DNA from: Klebsiella sp. RHBSTW-00484
GTDB lineage: Bacteria > Pseudomonadota > Gammaproteobacteria > Enterobacterales > Enterobacteriaceae
NCBI RefSeq assembly: GCF_013705725.1
Contig: NZ_CP055482.1
Location: 186,001-250,000, forward strand
Reading direction: 5' to 3'
DNA: 64,000 bases
The translations under genes were made by a program, and so were the position numbers. This document shows positions 26,917 to 35,846 of the stretch, piece after piece. The notes beneath the pieces were generated by a model. It saw only the letters and a program-made list of their open reading frames with translations. It was not told the origin of the DNA and searched no databases. Within the stretch, counting starts at the first letter, position 1. Each line of letters starts with the position of its first letter.

Positions 26917-26950
26917 TGTTCTTCTCCTGTTCAGCCAGTCGCCATAAGCG

Positions 26951-27175
26951 TTAATAATCACTTTCTTCCGGTTGCGGCTGAGTGACAAACTGGTACTTTA
27001 CTCCATTAGGGACACCAACGGCTTTTGCTACGGATTCACACAGCAGCGACAGGTCATTCAGCGTCATCGGATATTCGATGTCGACTGAATATAGGGCCCC
27101 GGCATTCTCGGCGTCTTCGATGTTTTTAAACTGGGCGCTGAAAATGGCGACGGTAGAAATTTCAATGTTGTGCAT
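26951..27175 (-). CDS. Small protein, family of three paralogues (copy 2)
   Basis: A 74-residue protein. YPMTLNDLSLLCESVAKA is identical in the 34976-35200 protein, and the flanking residues are similar. AAGGACTGAC precedes ATG 27175. It sits just upstream of the diverged copy at 26710, giving a tandem pair. Confidence 0.7.
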   Translation of the reverse strand: MHNIEISTVAIFSAQFKNIEDAENAGALYSVDIEYPMTLNDLSLLCESVAKAVGVPNGVKYQFVTQPQPEESDY

Positions 27176-27190
27176 GAGTCAGTCCTTATG

Positions 27191-27215
27191 AAAAAAAAGC
27201 CACCGAAAGGTGGCT
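27191..27215 (-). terminator. Rho-independent terminator
   Basis: On the minus strand AGCCACC, TTTC and GGTGGCT are followed by eight Ts. It lies after the stop codon of the 67-residue membrane protein and just upstream of the 27175 start. Confidence 0.85.
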
Positions 27216-27224
27216 GAGTAAAAG

Positions 27225-27428
27225 TTACTGCGCCTGGCTGGCCTTGTCCGCATTTTTGGTGTAACCAACTCGGGCAATGACGACGGCAATTGCAAGGAGA
27301 GCAGCGAGACCGCCGTAGAATACAGATCGGGAAACATCGGCGAACATATCGCTCAAGTTATCAACGCCGAGGAGAAATACACAGATAATGACGATAAAGC
27401 GAACTGGTTTGCTATAAAACAATTTCAT
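27225..27428 (-). CDS. Small two-helix membrane protein
   Basis: A 67-residue protein with hydrophobic stretches at about residues 9-21 and 37-53 and a short polar C-terminus. It is driven by the promoter at 27462-27515 and ends at a strong terminator, so it is a single-gene unit. Function unknown. Confidence 0.65.
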   Translation of the reverse strand: MKLFYSKPVRFIVIICVFLLGVDNLSDMFADVSRSVFYGGLAALLAIAVVIARVGYTKNADKASQAQ

Positions 27429-27461
27429 CAGTAGCTATCCTTCTGGGGTGAAATGACAACA

Positions 27462-27515
27462 GCATTACACCACATCAGATACCGTTTTTTTTTCGCTAAC
27501 GGGCCTATTTTGACC
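27462..27515 (-). promoter_or_regulatory. Second shared promoter type (copy 1)
   Basis: Leftward reading: AAAATAGGCCCGTTAG, an A-run, then GTGGTGTAATGC with an extended -10. It aligns without gaps to the 35847-35900 region, which matches over AAAATAG, CCCGTTA and TGTGGTGTAATGC. Confidence 0.55.
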
Positions 27516-27620
27516 AGAAAAAAATAGCGCCTCAGGGTTGGCAATGGCGAGGTTCTTTTCGAGGTACCTGTGGTCATCCCGTCCTGATATCAGAGAGAAA
27601 AACGGTTCCAATTGAAAAAT

Positions 27621-27914
27621 TTAGTCGCGTTCGATGGACCTCAGGAGATCACTCCCAGTGGCGCTCAGCTTGACCTGATAATAACTTCCCGGTAAAGGCC
27701 GCTGGGACGGATTGGCCAGCTCAACCAACCCAAGCCGAAAGAGGACCGGGGTGCTACGGCATCGCACATCATCCGATGCCCCCCTATACATCCGGCATTC
27801 CCGGGCCCGACGAAATTCACCGCAGATCTCATACTGCGTTCCGCTTGCCAGACGATGCAACACATAGATTTGGGCCTGTGTAAGCGGGGAAATAGGTCGC
27901 TTTGTGTCAGCCAT
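27621..27914 (-). CDS. Small protein, paralogue of the 13619-13900 gene
   Basis: A 97-residue protein with AAAAGGAG before ATG 27914. It shares LT-AQIY-L-RL-GT-Y and LFRLGL-E blocks with the 13619 protein. A duplicated family on one plasmid; function unknown. Confidence 0.7.
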   Translation of the reverse strand: MADTKRPISPLTQAQIYVLHRLASGTQYEICGEFRRARECRMYRGASDDVRCRSTPVLFRLGLVELANPSQRPLPGSYYQVKLSATGSDLLRSIERD

Positions 27915-28101
27915 AATACTCCTTTTAAGGTGGGTCTGTTCGGCTGGCTGAAAGATCAGGGACAGACCATGTTAGACCGATACAGCCTGTGACTCGTTTA
28001 TCCATTCACCAGCGTTATTTTTGTAGGGGATACTTTGAGACTAAAAGCCTTAAGTTTCTTTTCGATTGCGAGTTCAAACCACTCAAGCGGTGGATTGGCC
28101 C

Positions 28102-29007
28102 CTATATTTCCATACACTTTTTATCACTTAACCCATGACTGGTTCGTCGCCGCAGATATTCCCGTGGCGAACGATACCCCAGTGCACTATGCGGATGCCA
28201 TTCGTTGTAATGTTCGAAGGCCTCCGCAAGGTTCTTTACCGCTGTTAACCCGTCGGGTTTCGGCATGATGCTGATGTAATCGCGCTTCATCGTTTTCACG
28301 AAGCTCTCTGCCATCCCGTTGCTTTCCGGGCTACGTACCGCCGTATGTTTAGGCTCCAGTCCTACCATTCTGGCGAACTGACGCGTCTGATAAGAACGGT
28401 AGGCTGAACCGTTGTCTGTCAGCCACTCAACTGGGGATGTCGGCAGGCTGTTACCGAAGCGACGCTCCACGGCACCCAGCATGACGTCCTGCACGGTTTC
28501 ACTGTCATATCCACCGTTACTGGCCGCCCAGTAAAGTGCCTCGCGATCGCAACAGTCCAGAGCGAACGTGACCCGCAGTTTTTCACCGTTATCACAGCTG
28601 AACTCGAAGCCGTCAGAGCACCACCGCTGGTTACTTTCTCCAACGGCCACTTTCCCTGTATGCGCCCGCTTCGATGGCGGTATTTCCGGTTTACGCTCAA
28701 GCAGCAGCGCATTCTGACGCATGATGCGGTATACGCGTTTGGCATTGATCACCGCCATGTCGTCAGTTTCTGATTGTCTGCGCAGCAGTGCCCATACCCG
28801 ACGATAACCATAGGTGGGCAGATCGCCGATAACGGTATGGATACGGGCCAGCGCGTCAGTATCATCAGGCTTGCGCTTGCACCGACGATCCTGCCAGTCC
28901 TTCGACCGACGGGCCATGGCATGCAGTTGCGCACGTGAGACCCGGAGGCAACGACTGACAAGGCTTATTCGCCATCCTCCGGCAACAAGGGCACGTGCGC
29001 TATCCAC
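28102..29007 (-). CDS. IS2-like OrfB, DDE transposase part
   Basis: A 301-residue integrase-core protein: [13 protein letters not shown] with the first Asp, [11 protein letters not shown] with the second, and [14 protein letters not shown] with the Glu. It is normally made as a fusion to OrfA by -1 frameshifting in the overlap at 28965-29007. Confidence 0.92.
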   Translation of the reverse strand: MDSARALVAGGWRISLVSRCLRVSRAQLHAMARRSKDWQDRRCKRKPDDTDALARIHTVIGDLPTYGYRRVWALLRRQSETDDMAVINAKRVYRIMRQNALLLERKPEIPPSKRAHTGKVAVGESNQRWCSDGFEFSCDNGEKLRVTFALDCCDREALYWAASNGGYDSETVQDVMLGAVERRFGNSLPTSPVEWLTDNGSAYRSYQTRQFARMVGLEPKHTAVRSPESNGMAESFVKTMKRDYISIMPKPDGLTAVKNLAEAFEHYNEWHPHSALGYRSPREYLRRRTSHGLSDKKCMEI

Positions 29008-29330
29008 TTTTTTTGTCGGCCATATTCAACGGCTTCTTTTAGCAGCTCGTTTTCCATGGTTTTCTTGCCCAACAGGCGCTGCAGCTCTTTAATTTGCTTC
29101 ATCGCAGATGCCAGCTCCGACGCGGGCACAACCTGTTCTCCTGCGGCAACGGCTGTAAGGCTGCCTTCCTGATACTGCTTACGCCACAGGAACAGCTGAC
29201 TGGCAGCAACGCCATGCTGACGGGCGACCAGCGACACGGTCATTCCGGGCTCAAAACTCTGCTGAACAATGGCGATTTTTTCCTGAACACTTCGCCGTCT
29301 GCGCTTCTCTGGACCTAAAACATCAATCAT
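28965..29330 (-). CDS. IS2-like OrfA, helix-turn-helix part
   Basis: A 121-residue protein starting [14 protein letters not shown], with a helix-turn-helix around [19 protein letters not shown] and a leucine-zipper-like segment ([19 protein letters not shown] shortened here for length). It is close to IS2 OrfA from memory. The frame extends upstream to 29393 but the IS2 start is at 29330. Confidence 0.92.
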   Translation of the reverse strand: MIDVLGPEKRRRRSVQEKIAIVQQSFEPGMTVSLVARQHGVAASQLFLWRKQYQEGSLTAVAAGEQVVPASELASAMKQIKELQRLLGKKTMENELLKEAVEYGRQKKWIAHVPLLPEDGE

Positions 29331-29852
29331 TCGGACTCCAACGACTAGTCTAAAAACTAGTATTAAGACTATCACTAACTTAAGTGATACCAACTGTCTG
29401 GAGATTCAGGGGGCCAGTCTAAGCGGTACTGTAACTGTACTATCATCTCCTCCCATAATCTGATCAGACTCATAATTCCAATCTTCATCAAGCGACGGAT
29501 TCATTCCACGGGCATAGATAGCTGTATCTCGGGAGACAGGACTTCCATCCAGAGAAGCATTGGTAATCAGACAGACGCCATGGCCTTTTACCAGAGTAAT
29601 CTGAGGGGTCAGACGGGTCTGAACCATATGCTTTGGCGATGGCCAGAAAACTTCCCCTGCCAGGCAAGCTTCTTTTTCCGTCTTACCAGCTTCGTTAAGA
29701 GGCACCCCCCCCGGATAATTTGTTGGCTCAAAAAGCTGATCAACGGTTGCAAGGAATTGATCCGCTGACTGGATTTCATTAAGCAGTTTTTTTACCCCTG
29801 AAATCTCGAATGTTAATCTGCTCATCTGATTATTCTCCGCAATCCGGCGCTA

Positions 29853-31005
29853 AATAGCTGCGCGGAATAGTAGATCACTGAAAGGGAACTCAGCCCGGAT
29901 TGTGCGATCTGATCAATCGCCAAACCAACCAAAATCACCAACCGGACTGAGCGATGCCGATCATAGTACCAATACCCCGTGGCGAACGACGCCTGATGCA
30001 GAAAGCTATTCATAAAACGCGTGATAAAAATCATGCCCGCAGACTCACGGCCATGCTGATGCTTCATCGGGGTGAACGGGTCAGCGATGTTGCCAGAACT
30101 CTCTGTTGTGCCCGTTCATCCGTTGGTCGCTGGATTAACTGGTTTACGCACTCAGGTATTGAAGGCCTGAAATCCTTACCCGCAGGGCGCTCCCGACGCT
30201 GGCCTTTTGAACATATCTGCACCCTGTTACGTGAGCTGATAAAGCATTCTCCCGGCGATTTTGGTTATCAACGTTCACGCTGGAGCACCGAATTACTGGC
30301 AATAAAAATCAATGAGATAACCGGTTGCCAGTTACATGCAGGAACCGTTCGCCGCTGGTTGCCATCTGCGGGGCTTGTATGGCGCAGGGCCGCGCCAACT
30401 CTGCGTATCCGTGACCCACATAAAGATGAAAAGATGGCGGTAATCCACAAAGCGCTGGATGAATGCAGCGCAGAGCATCCGGTATTTTATGAAGATGAAG
30501 TGGATATCCACCTTAATCCTAAAATCGGTGCGGACTGGCAGTTGCGCGGACAGCAGAAACGGGTAGTGACGCCGGGGCAGAACGAAAAATACTATCTGGC
30601 CGGCGCACTGCACAGTGGCACGGGTAAAGTCAGCTACGTGGGCGGCAACAGCAAAAGTTCAGCGCTGTTTATCGCTCTGCTGAAGCACCTGAAAGCCACT
30701 TACCGGCGGGCGAAAACAATCACGCTGATCGTTGATAACTACATTATCCATAAAAGCCGCGAAACACAGCGCTGGTTGAAAGCAAATCCCAAGTTCAGGG
30801 TAATTTACCAGCCGGTTTACTCGCCGTGGGTGAATCATGTGGAACGGCTATGGCAGGCACTTCATGACACGATAACCCGTAATCATCAGTGCCGCTCAAT
30901 GTGGCAGTTACTGAAAAAGGTCCGCCATTTTATGGAAACCGCCAGCCCATTCCCCGGAGGAAAACATGGTCAGGCAAAAGTGTAGCGGTATTAGGCGCAG
31001 CTATT
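29853..31005 (+). mobile_element. IS630 insertion sequence, complete
   Basis: 1153 bp, the IS630 length, with short ends AATAGCTGCGC and GCGCAGCTATT, flanked by duplicated TA (29851-29852 and 31006-31007), the known IS630 target. Confidence 0.93.
29954..30985 (+). CDS. IS630 transposase
   Basis: A 343-residue Tc1/mariner-type transposase, very close to Shigella IS630 from memory. An N-terminal helix-turn-helix (RVSDVARTLCCARSSVGRW) precedes the DDE core: VFYEDEVDIHLNP, TLIVDNYIIHKS and PWVNHVERLWQALH. Confidence 0.93.
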   Translation: MPIIVPIPRGERRLMQKAIHKTRDKNHARRLTAMLMLHRGERVSDVARTLCCARSSVGRWINWFTHSGIEGLKSLPAGRSRRWPFEHICTLLRELIKHSPGDFGYQRSRWSTELLAIKINEITGCQLHAGTVRRWLPSAGLVWRRAAPTLRIRDPHKDEKMAVIHKALDECSAEHPVFYEDEVDIHLNPKIGADWQLRGQQKRVVTPGQNEKYYLAGALHSGTGKVSYVGGNSKSSALFIALLKHLKATYRRAKTITLIVDNYIIHKSRETQRWLKANPKFRVIYQPVYSPWVNHVERLWQALHDTITRNHQCRSMWQLLKKVRHFMETASPFPGGKHGQAKV

Positions 31006-31323
31006 TAGCATCAAATGCTTGGTTGCCAAGAGCAGCTCTTTGACGTCAGCAGGAGAAACCTCCCCATTGCCTTCGACAGCGTCCTGTAAACGCTGACGCG
31101 TCGCCTGAATCGTATCAGACGACAGAGATGCAAGTTTGCTCAATACCGCGTTAGCTTTTTCCACTGCGGGATACAGGGCTTCTGAGGTGGTATTGTCTAC
31201 ATCATTATCGAAGACCAGCTCAGACTCCATATTAATATTGTCTTCAAGCCAGCTAGAAAGAATATCAAGAAAAGACATGACTTTATTAATCTGCATTTTT
31301 TTGCCCTCGGTTGGTGTAAACCC

Positions 31324-31357
31324 AATATAACAAACCGACTCTCCCGGCTAATAACCC
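31324..31357 (-). promoter_or_regulatory. GGTTATTAG-class promoter
   Basis: Leftward reading: TTTTTTTGCTCTTT, GGGTTATTAGC, 17 bp, TATATT. It drives the gene interrupted by IS630. Confidence 0.8.
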
Positions 31358-31452
31358 AAAGAGCAAAAAAAAATAGATAAATTAGATAGGACAGAATTTA
31401 GTTTAAAAAGGTGTAAAGACAGACCCGCTATAAATAAACTCAGCACTGAAGG

Positions 31453-31475
31453 AAAAAACCTTCCATATCGGAAGG
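31453..31475 (-). terminator. Rho-independent terminator
   Basis: On the minus strand CCTTCC, GATAT and GGAAGG precede TTTTTT, directly after the stop codon at 31477. Confidence 0.85.
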
Positions 31476-31476
31476 C

Positions 31477-31878
31477 TTATGGTGCATCAGGTAAAAAATA
31501 CTGCTGCTTCTGGAACGCGACGAACGTCGCGAAAACAGCTATCAACACTGCCATGAAGTAAACCAGGTATGAGCCGGATTGCCAGATATTTACGCCGAAA
31601 AAAGAAAGTAACTTTCCGTCCGGGATAATAGAAAAAGCCAGGTTCCATAATCCGGTCAGTACAACCTGAGCGATAATCATTTTTCCCAGCGCACCCAGTT
31701 CCTGAGTTGCATACATTGCAGCCATTACAAATGTCAGAACTACCACAAGGAGAGCAGACAAAGCCACAACCGAAATGCTCAGTCCGACGGACGTAAATAT
31801 AATGGCTTCTTTAAAAGCCAGACCTGTAAACCCCCAGATCAGAATGACTAAAATGAAAAACAACAGGATAAATTTCAT
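31477..31878 (-). CDS. Four-helix membrane protein of unknown function
   Basis: A 133-residue protein with hydrophobic segments at about residues 3-20, 27-55, 65-82 and 98-121. AGAGGG lies a little far (11 bases) from ATG 31878. It contains an AAAGTAACTTT palindrome at 31604-31616. Function unknown. Confidence 0.7.
   Translation of the reverse strand: MKFILLFFILVILIWGFTGLAFKEAIIFTSVGLSISVVALSALLVVVLTFVMAAMYATQELGALGKMIIAQVVLTGLWNLAFSIIPDGKLLSFFGVNIWQSGSYLVYFMAVLIAVFATFVAFQKQQYFLPDAP
31604..31616. repeat. AAAAGTWACTTTT palindrome, intragenic site
   Basis: GAAAGTAACTTTC: the 11-bp core is exact, and the outer pair is G/C instead of A/T, so it remains a perfect palindrome apart from the centre. 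Confidence 0.7.
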
Positions 31879-31962
31879 TAAAATTGCGTCCCTCTTTCAG
31901 TGGTAGAATCTGGCTACGATGTCAAAGGCCAGCCTACCACTCGCAGAATGTATAACATGAGG

Positions 31963-32211
31963 TTAAATACAAATCCGTTCACAGGCCCGTTTCAGTGTTT
32001 CTTTGGTATGACATTGTGTGGCCTGATTTAACTGTGTCCGGATATGCTGCTCATCATGGCCGTCAGCAACAAAGAGTTTGATTTTACTTTCAAGACGGCT
32101 CATTGCTTCGTACAATTTTGCTTCTTTATTGTTCTTCATGAAGCGAAGAACGTAATCCGCAATAATATGCACAGGCGGTGTTTTTATTTCACGGGAGCGA
32201 TTGCTGGTCAT
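31963..32211 (-). CDS. Small protein of unknown function
   Basis: An 82-residue helical protein. ATG 32211 follows GGAAAGA; an ATG four codons earlier has no such site. It is probably co-transcribed with the 32245-32481 gene. Confidence 0.6.
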   Translation of the reverse strand: MTSNRSREIKTPPVHIIADYVLRFMKNNKEAKLYEAMSRLESKIKLFVADGHDEQHIRTQLNQATQCHTKETLKRACERICI

Positions 32212-32244
32212 GATTCTTTCCAATTTTTTGTATTGAAAATACCG

Positions 32245-32481
32245 TTATACGGTGCCACCACATTTAAGCCAACCTTTTCCGGTTGTATAAGAAATGCGAC
32301 CGTCCTTAATTAGCGATTGCAAACGGCGGTCAAGAATCCGCAATGGTTGCGGATTGCTTTCCCTAGCGGCAATCCTGTGACACTCTGCTTTGATTTCTCC
32401 GGCAAATAATGTCGCGAACGGCTTAGGAACCGGGGTTAGAACTTCGATGAGTGCCTTGTCCAGCGCCAGATATTCATCCAT
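32245..32481 (-). CDS. Small winged-helix-like protein in the GGTTATTAG regulon
   Basis: A 78-residue protein whose second half (RILDRRLQSLIKDGRISYTT, then GKGWLK) resembles a recognition helix and wing. AAGGACATAAAC precedes ATG 32481. The class promoter lies at 32524-32557. It could be a small DNA-binding regulator; family not identified. Confidence 0.6.
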   Translation of the reverse strand: MDEYLALDKALIEVLTPVPKPFATLFAGEIKAECHRIAARESNPQPLRILDRRLQSLIKDGRISYTTGKGWLKCGGTV

Positions 32482-32523
32482 GTTTATGTCCTTACACATA
32501 ATAAACTAACTATGATTTAACTA

Positions 32524-32557
32524 ATTATACCGAATCGGGGTACGAACCGAATAACCT
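32524..32557 (-). promoter_or_regulatory. GGTTATTAG-class promoter (variant box)
   Basis: Leftward reading: TTTTCCAACCTGT, AGGTTATTCGG, 17 bp, TATAAT. One base in the box differs from the main type (C for A). Confidence 0.72.
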
Positions 32558-32636
32558 ACAGGTTGGAAAATCAACTTCCCCGGTATATCCATTGAGAGTC
32601 TGTCAGCCTGTGCAACGACATCAGGCTGATCGCCAC

Positions 32637-33251
32637 TCACCCGCTAATAACAATGGCCTGCTCCGGTTGTGGCTGGCGATCCCCCCGCAGTGCCTCAGAC
32701 TCCCTGAGACGGGCTGATGGCATCGTCATTGCCTTAAACCCCTCTTCCCGCGTACGCACCAGCATCCCCCACGAATAGGTTTCACAGACATCGTTCTCTA
32801 AATTGGGTTCGGTCGACAGCAGGGACTCCATCTTCGGTTCGATGTGTACCGGCGCAATGTTTTTATAGACAGGGTGAACACGATACTCTTCAGACGCCTG
32901 TGCCCGGTAGCTCCCTTGCGCCAGCAGCACGTCATGGGAAACCAGGTCATATTCCGTATCTTCGACAAAGGTCTTCAGGGTGTGCGTTATTTTGCCGTAT
33001 CCTTCAATATTCCAGACGGAGACCATCGTAAACTCTTCTAACGCTCGGGGAATTTTGACCAGAAATCCATTCAATGCCTTGCGACCCTTCAGCATACCCA
33101 CCAGGTATTGCTTGTTCGGATAAGGGCGCATCGCAACCAGGTCATTTCCTGTCAGGTGAAGCGACAGTTCCGTGACGCTCACGGAATCCAGCGTGCAGAG
33201 ATTTCCCATCGGATGCAGGATTTTAGGTACCAGGTGTAAAAACATCGTCAT
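32637..33251 (-). CDS. Protein of unknown function
   Basis: A 204-residue soluble protein with GAGGATA before ATG 33251. No family motif is recognised. It follows the HNH gene after 24 bases, so it is probably in one operon with it. Confidence 0.7.
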   Translation of the reverse strand: MTMFLHLVPKILHPMGNLCTLDSVSVTELSLHLTGNDLVAMRPYPNKQYLVGMLKGRKALNGFLVKIPRALEEFTMVSVWNIEGYGKITHTLKTFVEDTEYDLVSHDVLLAQGSYRAQASEEYRVHPVYKNIAPVHIEPKMESLLSTEPNLENDVCETYSWGMLVRTREEGFKAMTMPSARLRESEALRGDRQPQPEQAIVISG

Positions 33252-33275
33252 TATCCTCGTTTATTATGGTTTCAA

Positions 33276-33800
33276 TTATTTCGGTGTCGCTTGATACATT
33301 TCGAACCAGAAGACAATCGGCTTCTCCGTGACTTCAATTAATCCAAATCGCTCTGCGGTCCTGAAGTTGACGCTGTATGCCCTGGCGCGTTCTACCTGGC
33401 GGCTTATTTCTTTCCGCATTCCTTCAACACTCAATGCACCTTTAAAGAGATTGCAGGGGGCGCAAGCCGGAAAAAGATTTTCGATTGCATGCAGTTCAGG
33501 ATGCATGACCTTACCGGTACTTCGAGCCTGGTGTGTCACTCGACTTCCAGCGGGGGCTCTGACCATTTCAAAATCCCGCCTCACCGGTTCAACATGATCG
33601 GCATGCCAGCCTTTTTCCGGCAGAGTACAGCCGCAATAGGCACACCGACCACCAAATTTCAAACGCAGTTCGGCTCGTTGCTCTTTGGATATTTTATTTT
33701 TGGGCTTTGAAAATCGCCCATCATCAGATTTAACCTTCGGGAGGAGTTCTGAAAAATTGGGTAATTCGATTACTGAGCCTTTGTTATTTAGAACTTTCAC
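33276..33800 (-). CDS. HNH endonuclease-domain protein
   Basis: A 174-residue protein with an HNH fold: CAYCG near residue 53, the metal-site HADHVEPV near 64-71, and PACAPCN near 110, giving two CxxC zinc pairs around the His-rich centre. Its N-terminus is basic. GTG 33800 is chosen as start because GGGAGG lies 4 bases upstream. Such proteins nick or cut DNA; its target is unknown. It may act in defence or DNA metabolism together with its ASCH neighbour. Confidence 0.8.
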   Translation of the reverse strand: MKVLNNKGSVIELPNFSELLPKVKSDDGRFSKPKNKISKEQRAELRLKFGGRCAYCGCTLPEKGWHADHVEPVRRDFEMVRAPAGSRVTHQARSTGKVMHPELHAIENLFPACAPCNLFKGALSVEGMRKEISRQVERARAYSVNFRTAERFGLIEVTEKPIVFWFEMYQATPK

Positions 33801-33833
33801 CGGACCTCCCAACCATATTAAGACGGTTTTTTA

Positions 33834-34142
33834 TTAAATTTCCTGAATTAGTTTTCGGATTTTAATCAGGTGTGGTCGGCTTAATTTACATAGCTGTTCG
33901 GTCGCGGCATCCAGAGTGGGGAATACATGGGCCTCATTAATATCCACTGTCCAGTATTTCGCCTTCCCTTCCCCCAGATCAGATTCAAAATAATTTCGCT
34001 TTACTCCGACCTGCTTTGGTCTTCCATTTATCCTGATAATCTCGTGCCGCTCATCGAAGATAAAACCATCACCGACTAACGTCAGAAGAACAAAAGGACC
34101 TTCGGGTTTTTCCGTACCCAGCGAACTCACCTCATTATTCAT
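33834..34142 (-). CDS. Protein of unknown function
   Basis: A 102-residue protein. Its ATG overlaps the stop codon of the ASCH gene (ATGA), indicating coupled translation. The order ASCH, this gene, HNH, 204-residue gene looks like one operon. No family is recognised. Confidence 0.7.
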   Translation of the reverse strand: MNNEVSSLGTEKPEGPFVLLTLVGDGFIFDERHEIIRINGRPKQVGVKRNYFESDLGEGKAKYWTVDINEAHVFPTLDAATEQLCKLSRPHLIKIRKLIQEI

Positions 34143-34837
34143 GCGACTTCCCCAGCAATGCGCTCAAAATTGATTACCCACACCCACGGGTTGGCCTGCC
34201 AACTGTCTTCTCCATAGGTGTCTTTCCAAAGGCTGCGGAAGCCAAGAAAATGCTTATCGCCAATAACACAACATTCGGTTGGGGCTCCTTCAGCTTTCGC
34301 ATCCTCTTCGCTGATGCTGTTTAACCGCTCTACTCGCAAATCGGTGATTTCCAGTACTATACGGCTGGCCCAGCGAGGCATATGGATAGAAGGTGTCCAC
34401 GCACCTTCGAACTTCATATTTTCTGTACGGGGCTTCCAGTCGGCCTCATCAGGGATCGACCACAGCCCATAATCCCCCGAACGCTGTTCACAGCTCGCAC
34501 GGTAAATGCGGGCTGCTTCAGATCTGTCCATCACAATGTTGTCATTCCAGTCCACCGCGCACGCATCTTCATTCCCGAGCAAGGAAAACGCTTCACGTAC
34601 AGTAATACGGTCGCCAACTACACCGTACGGACAGGCGCGAAGCGCCGAATTTGGCTGAGTTCCTGTTGGAAGCCACCAGTCATGCGTATGCCCACGATGT
34701 CGCGGTGTTTGCGCAGGCCTTACCGACCATTCAGGTGAACTGTACTGAGGCTCTATAATCCGCCGCGTCTGTGTTTTCTGGTTTGCCAGAATTGCCCTGA
34801 CCATTTCATCTTTAAAAAGCATTCCACGTGTCTTCAC
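34139..34837 (-). CDS. ASCH-domain-like protein
   Basis: A 232-residue protein starting VKTRGMLF with KTQTRRII soon after, the N-terminal signature of ASCH-type proteins found in phages and plasmids. Further blocks are the VGDRITVREAF strand and IHMPRWASRIVLEI. ASCH domains bind RNA or modified nucleotides. GTG 34837 has GGAG 7 bases upstream. First gene of its operon. Confidence 0.7.
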   Translation of the reverse strand: MKTRGMLFKDEMVRAILANQKTQTRRIIEPQYSSPEWSVRPAQTPRHRGHTHDWWLPTGTQPNSALRACPYGVVGDRITVREAFSLLGNEDACAVDWNDNIVMDRSEAARIYRASCEQRSGDYGLWSIPDEADWKPRTENMKFEGAWTPSIHMPRWASRIVLEITDLRVERLNSISEEDAKAEGAPTECCVIGDKHFLGFRSLWKDTYGEDSWQANPWVWVINFERIAGEVA

Positions 34838-34975
34838 TGTGGTTTCTCCTTTCACACATGGTTCACACATTGAGAAGCCTATCCATCTTTATTCGCCCAT
34901 CCCTGGAAACGACAGTCGTTACACGGTCGCGGGACTCTACATCCCTTCCTGAAAACGTGGTGTACACACCCCGAA

Positions 34976-35200
34976 TTAATCTTCATCCGCTTCCACTACC
35001 GGCTCGGTCGTAATTTCATATTTCACGCAACCAGGTGCATCCAACGCTTTCGCGACAGACTCACACAGCAATGACAAATCATTCAGGGTCATCGGATATT
35101 CAACTTCCAGGCTGTAAAGTGCATTGGCGCTGGAGGCAGTGGCCTTGTCAGCGTGGCAGGCATTAAAAATGAAAACGGTATTTTTTTCTTGAATAGTCAT
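34976..35200 (-). CDS. Small protein, family of three paralogues (copy 3)
   Basis: A 74-residue protein with the same core as copy 2 at 26951-27175 (LE/DIEYPMTLNDLSLLCE, VAKAL/VG/DxPxxVKYxxxT). AGAGGATT precedes ATG 35200. The two near-identical cores are 7.8 kb apart, a dispersed duplication. Confidence 0.7.
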   Translation of the reverse strand: MTIQEKNTVFIFNACHADKATASSANALYSLEVEYPMTLNDLSLLCESVAKALDAPGCVKYEITTEPVVEADED

Positions 35201-35257
35201 AGTGCAATCCTCTGGATAATTAGCCCTGTTTTCAGGACGGTTTTCGATTAAAATTAT

Positions 35258-35752
35258 CTATTCTTTTTTATTACTTACTGAAATCTGTTGAACAGGTTCT
35301 GACTGATCATTTTCTCCGACCGGTGTTTTGTCGACAAATGACCATTCTTGTTTGGGTTCTTTATATAAAGCACTAGCCTCAGTATTCATCCATGATTCAA
35401 AAGCAACATAAGTCATGCCTTCCTCACTAACGCGGGCCTTAAAAACCTCCCAAGCTTGCAGATCAAGCGGCTGGTACTCTTTCAGCGACTGGTCAAGCCA
35501 TCCCTTCCAGATTTCCTTACGATGTTTAAAATGAGGTATAGCCAGGTATGCATAACTACCCGCAACACAAATTAAATACAGGAAGCCGCTCCATAGAGAG
35601 GAATTGAAAAAAATCTGACTAGGGAAAATACATGCCACTATGGCAATAATTAATAGCAGGTGTTCCTTACCAGTGGGCTTATTAAATTCCCAGTTGATTG
35701 AAATGCCCCTTATCTTCCTTAAGTTCCTTTTTTTATCCTCTTTATCGGTCAT
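35258..35752 (-). CDS. Two-helix membrane protein of unknown function
   Basis: A 164-residue protein with a basic cytoplasmic N-terminus, two adjacent membrane segments (about residues 32-46 and 54-72) and an acidic C-terminal domain. AGGGACTG precedes ATG 35752. A palindrome (35800-35812) lies between this start and the promoter at 35847-35900. Confidence 0.7.
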   Translation of the reverse strand: MTDKEDKKRNLRKIRGISINWEFNKPTGKEHLLLIIAIVACIFPSQIFFNSSLWSGFLYLICVAGSYAYLAIPHFKHRKEIWKGWLDQSLKEYQPLDLQAWEVFKARVSEEGMTYVAFESWMNTEASALYKEPKQEWSFVDKTPVGENDQSEPVQQISVSNKKE

Positions 35753-35799
35753 ATATCAGTCCCTAATAGTTTTAAAATGGATGTTGTTAGTCTGATGAA

Positions 35800-35812
35800 A
35801 AAAGTTACTTTT
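35800..35812. repeat. AAAAGTWACTTTT palindrome, intergenic site
   Basis: Exact 13-bp copy. It lies about 35 bp downstream of the shared-type -10 at 35847 and 48 bp before the gene start, a position where a bound protein would block transcription. Confidence 0.8.
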
Positions 35813-35846
35813 CAAACCCGCACCGTAACGGACTTCACCCCTGCGA

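Larger units (their letters stand above)
28091..29421 (-). mobile_element. IS2-like insertion sequence (IS3 family), complete
   Basis: 1331 bp, the IS2 length. The right end reads TAGACTGGCCCCCTGAATC on the minus strand, and the left end TGGATTGGCCCCTATATTT on the plus strand. The 5-bp target duplication AGCGG is at 28086-28090 and 29422-29426. Both reading frames are intact. Confidence 0.93.
27998..29825 (-). pseudogene. Protein of unknown function, interrupted by the IS2-like element
   Basis: The first part (29825 down to 29422) and the last part (28090 down to 27998) join in frame when the element and one AGCGG copy are removed, giving about 163 residues. The restored end reads VPLEWFELAIEKKLKAF and continues to a TAA stop. 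GGAG precedes ATG 29825. It lies 4 bases after the stop of the other broken gene, so both belonged to one operon. No family is recognised. Confidence 0.8.
29830..31296 (-). pseudogene. Protein of unknown function, interrupted near its C-terminus by IS630
   Basis: The first part (31296 down to 31006) continues in frame into 29850-29830 once the element and one TA are removed, giving about 103 residues that end KHLMLAPDCGE. IS630 therefore removed only the last six residues, replacing them with NSCA read from the IS end. GAGGG precedes ATG 31296. A class promoter lies at 31324-31357. The product could still be functional, but the downstream gene is cut off from its promoter. Confidence 0.8.
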
